The position numbers were made by a program, and so were the translations under genes. From Acidobacteriota bacterium (GTDB lineage Bacteria > Acidobacteriota > Terriglobia > Bryobacterales > JACQDG01), in NCBI GenBank assembly GCA_016201185.1, contig JACQDG010000056.1, positions 1 through 25,824 of the forward strand: a DNA stretch of 25,824 nucleotides, given 5' to 3'. Positions 15,576-24,414 of the stretch are shown piece by piece. How positions within the stretch are numbered: the stretch's first letter is position 1; each line of letters opens with the position of its first letter. The notes below the pieces were generated by a model, which was given only the letters and a program-made list of their open reading frames with translations, was not told where the DNA came from and searched no databases.

Positions 15576-16709
15576 ATGAGCGACGAAGCTTTTGACGAGA
15601 TCGAACAAGTGCTGCGGTCCGGCGGCTCCGAAGCCGGGTTCGATTTTCTGGCGCGCAAGTTCCGCGAGGAGAAGAACTATCCGCTGCTATTTGAAGCGCG
15701 ACTCATGCAAAAGCGCCGCGAATTGGGACTGCCGCTGATCCGGATCGAGCTTCCAGAGGATTTGCCGGTCGAGACGCGCCGCGGCTACGAGGAGGCATAC
15801 GTCCAGGTGGCCCGGGAGGTGGGCTCGCTCTTCCTGGCCGACGGCGACATCCCGCGCGCTTGGCCCTATTTTCGGGCCATCGGGGAAACGGCGCCGGTGG
15901 CGTCCGCCATCGAGCCGCTCGAGCCCCGCGACGGAATGGACGCCATCATCGAGATTGCCTTCTACGAGCGGGTTCACCCCCGCAAGGGTTTTGAGCTGAT
16001 CCTGGCCAACTACGGCATGTGCCGGGCTATCAGCTACTTCGAGCAGTTCCCTGGCCGCGAGGGACGCGACGCCAGCCTCCGCCTGCTCGTCCGCACGCTG
16101 CACCACGACCTTGCGGCGAGACTGAAGCGGGCCATCGCGGCGCAGGAGGGAGCGGAACCGGAAACGGAAAGCATCCCTGATCTGATCGCCGGGCGGGACT
16201 GGCTGTTCGGACAATATGACTACTACATCGATACCTCTCACCTTGTTTCCGTCATCCGGTTCAGCGTAGAGGCGAGCGACCGGGAGACCCTGGCGATGGC
16301 CCTGGAGCTGACCGAGTACGGCCGGCGCCTGTCGTCCATGTTCCAGTACCGCGGCGAGCCGCCGTTTGAGGATACACATGTGGACTACGGGCTCTACCTG
16401 CGGGCGCTGCTCGGCGAGGATCTGGATGCGGCGGTCGCGCATTTTCGCGGCAAGCTTCCGGAAGGCGATCCGAAGGAGGCAGTCAGCGGCCCGGCGCAGG
16501 TCCTGGTAGGGCTGCTGGCCCGGCTGGGGCGCCATGCGGAGGCGATCGAGGTTTCCCTCCGGCACCTGGCCCACGTCGATCCGAACCAGCTCGCGTGCCC
16601 ATCGGTCCCGCAGTTGTGCCAGATGGCGGGGGACTATGGGCGGCTGATGAAACTGGCCCGCGAGCAGGGAGACCTGCTGAGCTTCACCGCCGCGTCGATT
16701 CAATTATAA
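15576..16709 (+). CDS. Unknown 377-residue cytoplasmic protein
   Basis: I do not recognise this family. It has no signal peptide or membrane segment, is acidic, and appears almost entirely helical, with helical-hairpin features towards the C-terminus (AAVAHFRGKLPEGDPKEA, VLVGLLARLGRHAEAIEVSLRHL) that resemble degenerate TPRs. The middle has an aromatic- and histidine-containing stretch (FYERVHPRKGFELILANYGM, RDWLFGQYDYYIDTSHLVSVIRF) that could form a specific pocket, but no known catalytic motif. A weak GGTGA stands before the ATG. It sits 40 bases after the TPR gene and its TAA overlaps the stop of the convergent DoxX-like gene. Confidence 0.8.
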   Translation: MSDEAFDEIEQVLRSGGSEAGFDFLARKFREEKNYPLLFEARLMQKRRELGLPLIRIELPEDLPVETRRGYEEAYVQVAREVGSLFLADGDIPRAWPYFRAIGETAPVASAIEPLEPRDGMDAIIEIAFYERVHPRKGFELILANYGMCRAISYFEQFPGREGRDASLRLLVRTLHHDLAARLKRAIAAQEGAEPETESIPDLIAGRDWLFGQYDYYIDTSHLVSVIRFSVEASDRETLAMALELTEYGRRLSSMFQYRGEPPFEDTHVDYGLYLRALLGEDLDAAVAHFRGKLPEGDPKEAVSGPAQVLVGLLARLGRHAEAIEVSLRHLAHVDPNQLACPSVPQLCQMAGDYGRLMKLAREQGDLLSFTAASIQL

Positions 16710-17080
16710 GTGCGGCGCGAGGAGGCCAGCACAACCGCCAGCGCCACGAGCACCGCCACCGGCAGCGGTAGCCTCGTCCACTCACCGGCTTTGATGTGAG
16801 TGAAGGTGGCCCCAACCATGTTGCAGGTGAGCAGCGCCGCTCCATAGAAGCGGACGGCCGGGATCAAGAGCAGGACGGCTCCGCCCACCTCCACCGTGCC
16901 GATCACGTAGACAAACCAGCTCGGATAACCCCAGTGCGCGAAATGCTCGAGGTGCATCTGCATGCCGGCCAGCTTCGATCCGCCGGCCCCGAGAAACATC
17001 AGCGCCAGCACGACCGACAGGATGGTGATGCCCAAGCTTTTTCTTGTTCTGGCGCCCACAAATACCTCTGCCTTATGCAT
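16700..17080 (-). CDS. DoxX-like membrane protein
   Basis: A 126-residue inner-membrane protein with four hydrophobic segments (around 16-34, 55-76, 79-97 and 103-121). The pattern LALMFLGAGGSKLAGMQ in the first segment, VIGTVEVGGAVLLLIP in the second and GAALLTCNMVGATFTHI in the third is that of the DoxX/DoxX-like family, members of which are subunits of quinone-linked oxidoreductases in some organisms; the role here is unknown. The start is uncertain: the ATG at 17080 has a poor ribosome site, while a GTG at 17059 follows AGAGGT at good spacing and would give 119 residues. It converges on the 377-residue gene with a 10-base overlap. Confidence 0.82.
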   Translation of the reverse strand: MHKAEVFVGARTRKSLGITILSVVLALMFLGAGGSKLAGMQMHLEHFAHWGYPSWFVYVIGTVEVGGAVLLLIPAVRFYGAALLTCNMVGATFTHIKAGEWTRLPLPVAVLVALAVVLASSRRTYN

Positions 17081-17122
17081 TATCGCACTCTCGGGCCCGA
17101 CTGCTGCCTGTTCCCTTTTTCC

Positions 17123-17151
17123 TTGATTTCCGTATAACCCGCCCCTATACT
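17123..17151 (+). promoter_or_regulatory. Predicted promoter of the M36 protease gene
   Basis: TTGATT at 17123-17128 and TATACT at 17146-17151 are separated by 17 bases. Transcription from about 17158 would give a leader of about 32 bases that includes GGGAGG at 17178-17183, six bases before the ATG. Confidence 0.5.
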
Positions 17152-17176
17152 GCAACCACTGTTTTAGCTCGACACA

Positions 17177-17189
17177 CGGGAGGCTCCCG
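17177..17189 (+). promoter_or_regulatory. Shine-Dalgarno inside a perfect palindrome
   Basis: CGGGAGGCTCCCG ends one base before the ATG at 17190. It can pair as CGGGA/TCCCG with a three-base loop, which would hide part of the GGGAGG ribosome-binding site. It may control translation, for example by temperature or a helper; this is inference. Confidence 0.4.
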
Positions 17190-20100
17190 ATGCTGAGAAC
17201 CATAGTACGCCTGGTTGTGTTTATCCTGGCCGTCGGCGCTTCCCTGTTAGAAGTGCGTGCGCAGGTTGGCGACAGAAATGATTTTCGCGCGGTCGGTCAA
17301 GAGAACCCGGCGCGTGATTTCGACATCCGCCAATCTCAGATGCCCACCAAGTCGCGGGGCCCGGCCGGTGTGCTCGAGGCGCAAGACAATGCGCTGGTGG
17401 AACAGCGAAAACGCGCGGCTGAGCTGTTTCTGGCAACGCCCGCCCCGGGCGCCGGACAGAAGCTCAGGATCTTGCTCAACGAGCACGGACTGCCCAAGGC
17501 TTACTTCCGGGAAGGGGCGGCGCTGAGCGCTCCCTCGCAAAGAGAGCCGGAGGAAATTGCGAAGGACTTCCTGCTGGGGCACAGCAGCATTTTTCCTTTC
17601 GCTTCGGCCGAAGTGGACAATCTGCGGCTCGCGGCGAAAGCCGTCTCCGGGGGCGCGACGTTTCTTACTTTCAACCAGACCTGGAACGGCATCGATGTGT
17701 TTCACGGCATGGTGAAAGTGGCGCTGAATGCGGCGGGCGAGGTGGTGCATGCCGGGGTCGGGGAAGTCATCCCGCAACTGAATTTGGCGGTAAATCGCAA
17801 GCTCAGTGAGGAGGAGGCGGTGCAGGCCGCCTTTCGAAGCGTCGATCTCGACAAGCCCGGAGAGCTCGAGGCGCTTCCGCCCAGGGAGGACGGCAAAACG
17901 GCCTTCCGCAATCCGCGGGGGGAGCGCTTCAGCGCGATTACAGTCGAGCTTTCGGTCTTTCCCATGACACCGACCTCGGCCCGGCTGGCCTACCGGATTT
18001 TTCTGGAGGCCGATCGGGAGGGCTGGTACGAGATGTTGATCGACGCGGAGAATGGGCGGCTGCTATTCCGGCACAACCTTTACGTCTCGGCGGCGCAGGG
18101 GCGGGTGTGGACGGAATCGCCGCTGAAAGGAACGCGCCAACTGGTCAACTTTCCTACCGGGTGGCTGGGTCCCGCCGCCACGGTGACCAAGGGCAACAAC
18201 GTGGACGCTTACCTGGACGTGGACGGTAACGACACTCCCGACACCACAGCCGTCGCGGGCATTCAAAACGGGCGCGCTTCGAGTATGAGCCAGGTCTTTG
18301 ATTTTCCCTTCGGCGACGGGACCACGATGCAGGATCCGAGAGGCTTCCAGCCCGGCGCAGTGACAAATCTGTTTTATTTCGTCAATACGGCCCACGACTA
18401 TTACTACAGCCTGGGCTTCAATGAAGTAAGCGGGAATTTCCAGACCAGCAACCTCGGCCGGGGAGGAGTGGGGAATGACGCCGTGCTGGCGGAGGCGCAG
18501 TTCGGGGGGTTCACTAATAACGCAAGCTTTGCGCGGACGCCCGAGGGCACAGCGCCGAAAATGCGAATCGGCATTTTTACTCGCGGCACTTCCGCCAACA
18601 CCGATGATCTGGACGCCGACTACGACGGCGAGGTCGTGATCCACGAATACGGGCACGGCGTTTCCAACCGGCTGGTGGGAGGCTTGACCAATGTAAGCTG
18701 CCTGGGAGGGCCGCAGTCCAGGGCCATGGGCGAGGGCTGGTCGGATTACTTCGCCTCCAGTTTTTTTAATAACCCGGTTCTGGGCGCTTATGCCACACAG
18801 AATGCCGTCAGTGGATTCCGGCGCCATAGCTACGAGGGCTACCCATTCACCTATGAAGACATCGGCAACCAGGGGTATGAAGTGCACCGGGACGGCGAGA
18901 TCTGGGCCGCCACTTTGTGGGACCTGCGAAAAGTTCTTAGCCAGGCCACAACCGATCAGTTGGTGATCAACGCGCTCCGGCTAACCCCGTGCAACCCCAG
19001 CATGATTGACGGCCGCGACGCCATTCTGGCCGCTGACCAGGCCGCCAACGGCGGCGCAAATCGGACCGCTATCTGGCAGGGTTTCGCGCGGCACGGCATG
19101 GGATTCTCTGCTTCCGGCGTCGACTCCAATCCCGCGGGCTCCACTGTTTACAACGCCGCCTACGATCTGCCGCTGGATCTCGAACCCGGCAACGGCAATC
19201 CCGCCATCACCAGCCAGCCGATGACCATACCGGGTATGGGTGATCTGTATCTGTACGCCATAAGCGCTTCCGACCCGGACAGCGACCCATTGCATTTCGA
19301 ACTGACGGAGGGCCCAGCCGGTATGACCATCGACCCGGTGACCGGCCTGATCCAGTGGACTACCAGTTTCGTCGGCCAGCGAGTGAAGGTCACGGTGACC
19401 GATGGCCACGGCGGTAAAGTGATACACGGCTTCTCGATATTCGTCGTGACCCTGCTGACTCCCGAAGTGCCTTTGACCATAGACGGGACCCAGGGGACTT
19501 TCGGCAACGCCGTCGTGTTTGTTCCTCCCAATACGCCACTCTTGCAGGTGACGATGCGGAACGGCACCGGCGACCCAGACCTGTTGCTCTTCTTTAATGA
19601 CGGCAGTTCCTTCTCCGCTTCCGCGAGGGTCGGCCCCACGGAGACTCTGTCCCGCGGAAACCCCCTGCCCGGCTTTTGGGTCATAGAGGCGGCAGGCTTT
19701 AAGGCCTATTCAGGCGTTTCCCTGAAGGCCAGTTTCCCCATTCCGACATTTGTGCCCGGCAATGCCACGATGTCGAATTTATCGGGAGGAATAAGCAGCG
19801 AGACGTTCTATCGGGTTGCGGTGCCCGCCGGGGCGGCCTCTCTTAAACTGACCACAGCGGGAGGGACGGGCGATGTGGACGTGTTCTTGAAACAGGGTCA
19901 GGCCCCTAATTGCCAGGTCATCCGATCCAGCGCAACTCAGAAGAGAGGGACCGGGAGCGGGTGCGGGCCGCTGTTCTCCGTGGGTTTTGATAGCAACAAC
20001 GAATCCATCACCGTAAACACCCCGCCAGCAGGGGATTGGTACATCAACCTGTCTGCGCCGGCCAACTACTCGGGCGTTTCCCTGACCACCGCGCTTACGG

Positions 20101-21764
20101 CGCCTTCCACCTTAGTTCTCAGCTCGAGCTCGATGGTCTTCTCCGGACTGGCGGGAGGCGCGGCGCCGACGTCTCAGACGCTCACCATCTCCAATGCCGC
20201 CAAGACGATGTACAACTGGACCGCCGCGGCCGTCTCCAATGCTGCACCGATGATGTACAGCCGGACCGCCGGGACCGCGGTCCTCTTGGGGGGCGGCTGG
20301 CTCGCACTGAGCCAAACCAGCGGCTCCGGAGATACACAGCTCACCGCGTCGGTCAACCCGGCGGGACTTGGGCCGGGGACCTACCAGGGCACGATCACGG
20401 TGACTGCGGCCGGGCTGGCTGGCTCGCCGCAGGTCGTCCAGGTCACGCTGACTGTTGGGACGGTCCCGGTGCTGGCTGTGGGGTCGGCAAGCTTGAACTT
20501 CTCCGCTATTCCCGGTCAGAATCCGCAAGCCCAGTCGCTCGCGATCTCCAATGCCGGCGGCGGCGTGCTGAATTGGACCGTCCTGGTGTCGACCACTTCG
20601 GGCGGGGCATGGCTCGATGTGGACATGACCATGGGCTCGGGCAACGCCACCCTGCAAGTGTCGGTGCTTTCGTCCGCCCTGGCGCCGGGAACTTACGGTG
20701 GCGCCATCACGATCACGGCGTTAGGCGCCGGCAACTCACCCACGGTTGTCGCGGTGTCTCTCACCGTCGCGCAGCCTGTGGTGCTGGCGAGCGCCGTCAG
20801 CGCAGCCAGCTTCGTACCTAACCGGCCCATCACCGAGGGCCAGATACTTTCGCTGTTCGGCGACAAGTTCACCGATCCCTGCTCGCTGGACCCGTCCAGC
20901 TCAACCCCGTGTCCCACCGCCACGGCGTTTCCACTGCCAGTGCAGCTTGGCGACACGCAAGTCACCTTCAACGGAACGCCGGCCCCGCTGATACTGGTGA
21001 CGGCCACCCAGATCAACCTGGTGGCGCCATACGGGCTGACCGGACCGACGGTGACGATCGTGGTGATCCGGGGTTCGGTGTCCAGCGCGCCGCTGACCGT
21101 GCAACTGGCGCAACAAGTCATCGGCGTGTTCAGCGTCCTCAGCAACGGCGCCGGTGCGGGAGTGGTCCTGCACCTCGACGGAACGGTGGTGCGCCGCGCC
21201 GCGCCGGTCCAGACCAAAGAGATAGTGATTGCTTACGGGACGGGATTTGGCGGGGTGTCGCCGTCGGTGGGCACGGGCCTGCCGGCGCCCTCTTCGCCTC
21301 CCGCGCAGACGACCATTCCGATGCGTGTCTTCTTTGACGGAACCGAGGGGACCATCCTCTTCTCCGGCCTGGCCCCGGGCTTTGCCGGGCTCAACCAGAT
21401 GAACATACAGGCACCGTCGTTCCTGGGGCGGCGCTATACGATCCTGCACATTCAAAGCGCCGTTTCGGTCTCCAATGAGGTTTCGCTGGGCGGGCCGGGC
21501 ATCCTGGACATTACGCCCGGCGCCGCCGGCGTGGGGAATGACGTCACAGTCACCGTGCGCGGAATTAATTTCGCTTCCGGTATGGCCTTGCAGGTCGGCG
21601 GGCAGAACGTTCCGGCGACGTTTGCCGACGGCGCTTTACAGACCCTCACCGCCACCATCCCCGGAAGCCTGCTCGGCAGCGCGGGAACGGTTGCCGTGGT
21701 TGTGGTCGATCCGGGAGCGCCCAGGGAAGCGCCGAGCAACGCCGTCGAGCTGACGGTGCAATAG
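17190..21764 (+). CDS. Secreted multidomain M36 (fungalysin-type) metalloprotease with Solibacter C-terminal domain
   Basis: A 1524-residue exported zinc protease. Order: signal peptide (1-25, ending EVRAQ); FTP/PepSY-like propeptide (about 90-310); M36 catalytic domain (about 335-660) with HEYGH at 485-489 and the third zinc ligand E515 in GEGWSDY; an Ig-like/cadherin-like module (about 673-755, SDPDSDPLHFELTEGPAGM, LIQWT); two pre-peptidase C-terminal (PPC) modules (about 761-850 and 858-970, GTGDPDLLLFF, GTGDVDVFLKQG); two BACON-like modules (about 972-1088 and 1090-1195, LTISNAGGGVLNWT-type); the TIGR03437 Solibacter domain (about 1197-1430, beginning AVSAASFVPN); and a final IPT/TIG module (about 1433-1524). 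The first BACON module contains an internal 15-residue duplication. It probably degrades extracellular protein. No sorting signal is seen. Confidence 0.95.
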   Translation: MLRTIVRLVVFILAVGASLLEVRAQVGDRNDFRAVGQENPARDFDIRQSQMPTKSRGPAGVLEAQDNALVEQRKRAAELFLATPAPGAGQKLRILLNEHGLPKAYFREGAALSAPSQREPEEIAKDFLLGHSSIFPFASAEVDNLRLAAKAVSGGATFLTFNQTWNGIDVFHGMVKVALNAAGEVVHAGVGEVIPQLNLAVNRKLSEEEAVQAAFRSVDLDKPGELEALPPREDGKTAFRNPRGERFSAITVELSVFPMTPTSARLAYRIFLEADREGWYEMLIDAENGRLLFRHNLYVSAAQGRVWTESPLKGTRQLVNFPTGWLGPAATVTKGNNVDAYLDVDGNDTPDTTAVAGIQNGRASSMSQVFDFPFGDGTTMQDPRGFQPGAVTNLFYFVNTAHDYYYSLGFNEVSGNFQTSNLGRGGVGNDAVLAEAQFGGFTNNASFARTPEGTAPKMRIGIFTRGTSANTDDLDADYDGEVVIHEYGHGVSNRLVGGLTNVSCLGGPQSRAMGEGWSDYFASSFFNNPVLGAYATQNAVSGFRRHSYEGYPFTYEDIGNQGYEVHRDGEIWAATLWDLRKVLSQATTDQLVINALRLTPCNPSMIDGRDAILAADQAANGGANRTAIWQGFARHGMGFSASGVDSNPAGSTVYNAAYDLPLDLEPGNGNPAITSQPMTIPGMGDLYLYAISASDPDSDPLHFELTEGPAGMTIDPVTGLIQWTTSFVGQRVKVTVTDGHGGKVIHGFSIFVVTLLTPEVPLTIDGTQGTFGNAVVFVPPNTPLLQVTMRNGTGDPDLLLFFNDGSSFSASARVGPTETLSRGNPLPGFWVIEAAGFKAYSGVSLKASFPIPTFVPGNATMSNLSGGISSETFYRVAVPAGAASLKLTTAGGTGDVDVFLKQGQAPNCQVIRSSATQKRGTGSGCGPLFSVGFDSNNESITVNTPPAGDWYINLSAPANYSGVSLTTALTAPSTLVLSSSSMVFSGLAGGAAPTSQTLTISNAAKTMYNWTAAAVSNAAPMMYSRTAGTAVLLGGGWLALSQTSGSGDTQLTASVNPAGLGPGTYQGTITVTAAGLAGSPQVVQVTLTVGTVPVLAVGSASLNFSAIPGQNPQAQSLAISNAGGGVLNWTVLVSTTSGGAWLDVDMTMGSGNATLQVSVLSSALAPGTYGGAITITALGAGNSPTVVAVSLTVAQPVVLASAVSAASFVPNRPITEGQILSLFGDKFTDPCSLDPSSSTPCPTATAFPLPVQLGDTQVTFNGTPAPLILVTATQINLVAPYGLTGPTVTIVVIRGSVSSAPLTVQLAQQVIGVFSVLSNGAGAGVVLHLDGTVVRRAAPVQTKEIVIAYGTGFGGVSPSVGTGLPAPSSPPAQTTIPMRVFFDGTEGTILFSGLAPGFAGLNQMNIQAPSFLGRRYTILHIQSAVSVSNEVSLGGPGILDITPGAAGVGNDVTVTVRGINFASGMALQVGGQNVPATFADGALQTLTATIPGSLLGSAGTVAVVVVDPGAPREAPSNAVELTVQ
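20188..20277 (+). repeat. In-frame 45-base tandem duplication in the protease gene
   Basis: Two adjacent 45-base units (20188-20232 and 20233-20277) both begin TCTCCAATGC and both contain ATGTACA and GGACCGCCG; they match at about 36 of 45 positions by hand count. The protein carries SNAAKTMYNWTAAAV followed by SNAAPMMYSRTAGTA inside the first BACON-like module, where the second module has only one such strand. Confidence 0.7.
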
Positions 21765-21779
21765 CGCGCCTGCCGTCAG
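21750..21779. terminator. Possible bidirectional hairpin between convergent genes
   Basis: CTGACGG (21750-21756) and CCGTCAG (21773-21779) form a perfect 7-base stem with a 16-base loop spanning the stop codons of the M36 protease and the ABC permease. There is no T-tract, so it is at best a non-canonical terminator. Confidence 0.3.
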
Positions 21780-22567
21780 GATCCCGTGCTGGAGTAGTTC
21801 TCGACGCCGCGGTTCCACAGCGCCAGCGAAAGGCCGGCAAACAGGAGGGTCACTACCGGCAGCAGGAAGAGGTAGGGCCGGTATTCCACGTGCCGCAGCA
21901 AGTGCGCCGAAGGGTAGAAGGTTGCGAATGCAAACGGGATGATCCAGCTCAGCAGGAACTGCAGGAACACATTGTAGATTTTGAGCGGGTAGCGCCCGAA
22001 GGCGAGCATGCTGTAGACGGGCGGGATGACGCCCACGCGGTCCTCCATCCAGAAGGAAACGCAGGTTAGCATCACAAATACTGAAACATAGATGAGGAAG
22101 CCGCACAGCGCGGCGAAGGCCAGGAAGAGCCAGTCGGCAGGGCCGAACGTCAGGTTCAGCCGGCGCGTAGCGTAGAGCACGATAGACAGGCCGATCACGC
22201 TGTCACTGAGCGCTTCCAGCCGGAACTGCTCGGACAGGATCTGGAAAAGCGAATGGATGGGGCGCAGAAGAATGCGGTCGAATTTTCCCTGGATGATGTA
22301 GACATCGCCGAAATAGTAAAGATTGATGCTGACGACGTTGAACAAGGAGAGAGGGAGCAGGCTGAAGCCGTACAGAAACAGGATTTCGTAGAAGGTCCAG
22401 TCGGCCAGGTGCGGAACGCGGCGAAACAGGATCAGCACCAGCCCCAGCCCGAAGGCCGTAGCCACCAGCGTGGTGAACACCGAGATGAGGAAGTCGCCCT
22501 TATAGGCCAGCCGGACCTTGGCGTATTGCAGGAAATATTCACCGAGCAGGCTGAGGTAGCGTTTCAC
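21776..22567 (-). CDS. ABC-2 type exporter permease, second subunit
   Basis: A 263-residue inner-membrane protein with about six hydrophobic segments (for example LISVFTTLVATAFGLGLVLILF, IGLSIVLYATR, LFLAFAALCGFLIYVSVFVML, LFLLPVVTLLFAGLSLALW). It contains the characteristic cytoplasmic element YIIQGKFDRILLRPI seen in the COG3694/COG4587 group of uncharacterised ABC-2 permeases. The start is GTG at 22565-22567, four bases after the stop of the preceding permease, so translation is probably coupled. With that permease and the ATPase it forms a heterodimeric exporter; the substrate is unknown. Confidence 0.9.
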   Translation of the reverse strand: MKRYLSLLGEYFLQYAKVRLAYKGDFLISVFTTLVATAFGLGLVLILFRRVPHLADWTFYEILFLYGFSLLPLSLFNVVSINLYYFGDVYIIQGKFDRILLRPIHSLFQILSEQFRLEALSDSVIGLSIVLYATRRLNLTFGPADWLFLAFAALCGFLIYVSVFVMLTCVSFWMEDRVGVIPPVYSMLAFGRYPLKIYNVFLQFLLSWIIPFAFATFYPSAHLLRHVEYRPYLFLLPVVTLLFAGLSLALWNRGVENYSSTGS

Positions 22568-22571
22568 TCGA

Positions 22572-23390
22572 TCAGCCCCCGTGGATCGTGATCTTGCGCG
22601 ACATCCGGTCCCAGAACCAGGCCCCGAACGTCGCGAGCATTACGACCCAGAGCGCCTGCACAGCGAGGGCCCGGGCGACCTGCGGGAAATTCAGCTTGCC
22701 CAGGTAGATCAGCATGGGCGTGTAGCCGATGTGCTCAAAAGGCAAGAAGGCGAAGAGCTTTTGCAGCGGGGCGGGGAACAAGGTCATGGGCACGAGTAGG
22801 CCGGAGAGCAGCTCCTGCACGAAAAACTTAGCCCGCAGCAGCCCCAGGATCGACTTGAGCCGGATGGCGCAGGCGCCCACGATAAAGTTCAACGTGGATA
22901 CCAGCAGCACACTGCCCAGCAGTGAGAGAAGAAACAGCGCCCCGTGCGCCAGGCTCGCAGGCGGGCTCACCGGAAACACCAGCGAAAGCACCGCCGCCAC
23001 CGGCAGGGAAAGCATGCCCAGGCGGAAAACCGTTTCGCCCAGCGCCTGGGAGATGAACATCCACTGCACGCTCACGGGTTTGATCAGCGTCATGCTGATC
23101 TTGCCTTCCATCACCTCCTGCGCCATATCCTGGTCGATGTTGTTGAAGTACAGGGAGCGGATCATCCATCCGACGGCGACGTAAGTCACGATTTCTCGGA
23201 AGCTGAAGCCGGCGAAATGCGGGTCGCTCGCGTAGAGCGCCTTCCAGATGAAGTAGTAGACCGTGACGTTGAGGAAGTAAGTGAGCACCCCGGTGTAATA
23301 CCGGAGGCGGAAGGCCAGGATGTTGACGAAGCCGATCCGGGCGAATTCGCGGTAGACGCGCCAATTCGCTATCTCGGCCGCCGCGCTCAT
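22572..23390 (-). CDS. ABC-2 type exporter permease, first subunit
   Basis: A 272-residue inner-membrane protein with about six membrane segments (YYTGVLTYFLNVTVYYFIW, GMLSLPVAAVLSLVF, ALFLLSLLGSVLLVSTLNFIVGACA, LAVQALWVVMLATFGAWFW). The cytoplasmic part EVMEGKISMTLIKPVSVQW matches the EGKL...L.KP pattern of the same ABC-2 permease group and corresponds to GKFDRILLRP in the partner. Its ATG overlaps the ATPase stop by four bases (ATGA), which indicates tight co-expression. Confidence 0.9.
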   Translation of the reverse strand: MSAAAEIANWRVYREFARIGFVNILAFRLRYYTGVLTYFLNVTVYYFIWKALYASDPHFAGFSFREIVTYVAVGWMIRSLYFNNIDQDMAQEVMEGKISMTLIKPVSVQWMFISQALGETVFRLGMLSLPVAAVLSLVFPVSPPASLAHGALFLLSLLGSVLLVSTLNFIVGACAIRLKSILGLLRAKFFVQELLSGLLVPMTLFPAPLQKLFAFLPFEHIGYTPMLIYLGKLNFPQVARALAVQALWVVMLATFGAWFWDRMSRKITIHGG

Positions 23391-24403
23391 CTTCCGATCT
23401 CCAGGACGGAGGGACCGGTGTAGATGCGCCGGACGATCTCTTCGATCGGCTCTTCCTGGATGAAAATGTCGCGCACATCAACGGCCGCGACGATGCGGCG
23501 GATCACTTCCCCGGCGGAGTGCTCGCTGCGGTCGAAGGTGAGCCTGTAGGTCAGCTCGTCCAGCCGCTCGCGGAAAATGCTGTTCGCGCCCAGCGATTCG
23601 AGGGCCGGCGCCTGGGCCGGCTCCTTCAGTTCGATCTTCACCTGCAGGTGGCGCCAGAGCTGCCGCTTCAGCTCCGCCAAAGCGCCGTCGAAGAGCACCC
23701 GGCCGTGGTCGATGATCATCAGCCGCCGGCAGAGCTCCTCGATGTCGGCCAGGTCATGGGTCGTGAGCAGCATGGTGGTGCCGAAGCGGGCATTCACTTC
23801 TTTCAGGAATTGCCGCACGTTGGTCTTGGCCACCACGTCCAGTCCGATGGTCGGCTCGTCCAGGAACAGGAGCGGCGGGTTGTGGAGCAGTGACGCCGCC
23901 AGATCGCAGCGCATCCGCTCGCCCAGGCTCAGCTTGCGCACCGGCGTGTTCAGGTAGCGCTTGATCTTCAGCACCTGGTCGAATATCTCCATGCGCGCGG
24001 CGTAATCAGCGTCCGAAACGTCGTAGATGCGCTGCAGCAGCCGGAAAGATTCCACCACCGCGATATCCCACCAGAGCTGGGTGCGCTGGCCGAAGACGGC
24101 GCCGATGGTGCGCGTGTACCGGGTCCGGTCGCGATAGGGGACGTAGCCGTTGGCGGCGGCGCGGCCGGCAGTGGGCTCGAGAATCCCGGTCAGCATCTTG
24201 ACCGTGGTCGATTTGCCGGCGCCGTTAGGGCCGATATACCCCACCATCTCGCCCGGGCGGATGTGGAAGGACACTGCGTCCACGGCGCGGACAGTCTGGT
24301 ACTGGCGCACGAAAAGGTTTTCGATGGCCCCCCGGATTCCTTCTTTGCGCTGAAAGGTGCGGAAGTCTTTGGTGAGGCCTTCAGCCTCCACTTCGCCTGT
24401 CAT
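23387..24403 (-). CDS. ABC exporter ATP-binding protein (COG4586 type)
   Basis: A 338-residue cytoplasmic ATPase that powers the two following permeases. Walker A GPNGAGKST (58-66), Q-loop Q106, signature LSLGERM (158-164), Walker B LLFLDEP (178-184) and H-loop H216 are all intact. The N-terminal extension VEGLTKDF.TF.RKEGIRGAIENLF is the one typical of the COG4586 group of uncharacterised exporters, often called ABC-2 or viologen-exporter-like. A C-terminal domain of about 100 residues (from about 235) follows the nucleotide-binding domain. The gene has no Shine-Dalgarno and a TAGAAT eleven bases before the ATG. It diverges from the MerR-TPR gene. Confidence 0.94.
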   Translation of the reverse strand: MTGEVEAEGLTKDFRTFQRKEGIRGAIENLFVRQYQTVRAVDAVSFHIRPGEMVGYIGPNGAGKSTTVKMLTGILEPTAGRAAANGYVPYRDRTRYTRTIGAVFGQRTQLWWDIAVVESFRLLQRIYDVSDADYAARMEIFDQVLKIKRYLNTPVRKLSLGERMRCDLAASLLHNPPLLFLDEPTIGLDVVAKTNVRQFLKEVNARFGTTMLLTTHDLADIEELCRRLMIIDHGRVLFDGALAELKRQLWRHLQVKIELKEPAQAPALESLGANSIFRERLDELTYRLTFDRSEHSAGEVIRRIVAAVDVRDIFIQEEPIEEIVRRIYTGPSVLEIGR

Positions 24404-24414
24404 GGAAAGAGATC

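Noticed and set aside
17091..17100. Palindrome TCGGGCCCGA upstream of the DoxX-like gene
   Set aside because: A single 10-base palindrome is expected by chance in GC-rich DNA of this length and has no second copy nearby.
18063..18887. Antisense 274-codon frame in the protease gene
   Set aside because: It has no family resemblance and lies opposite the conserved M36 catalytic region.
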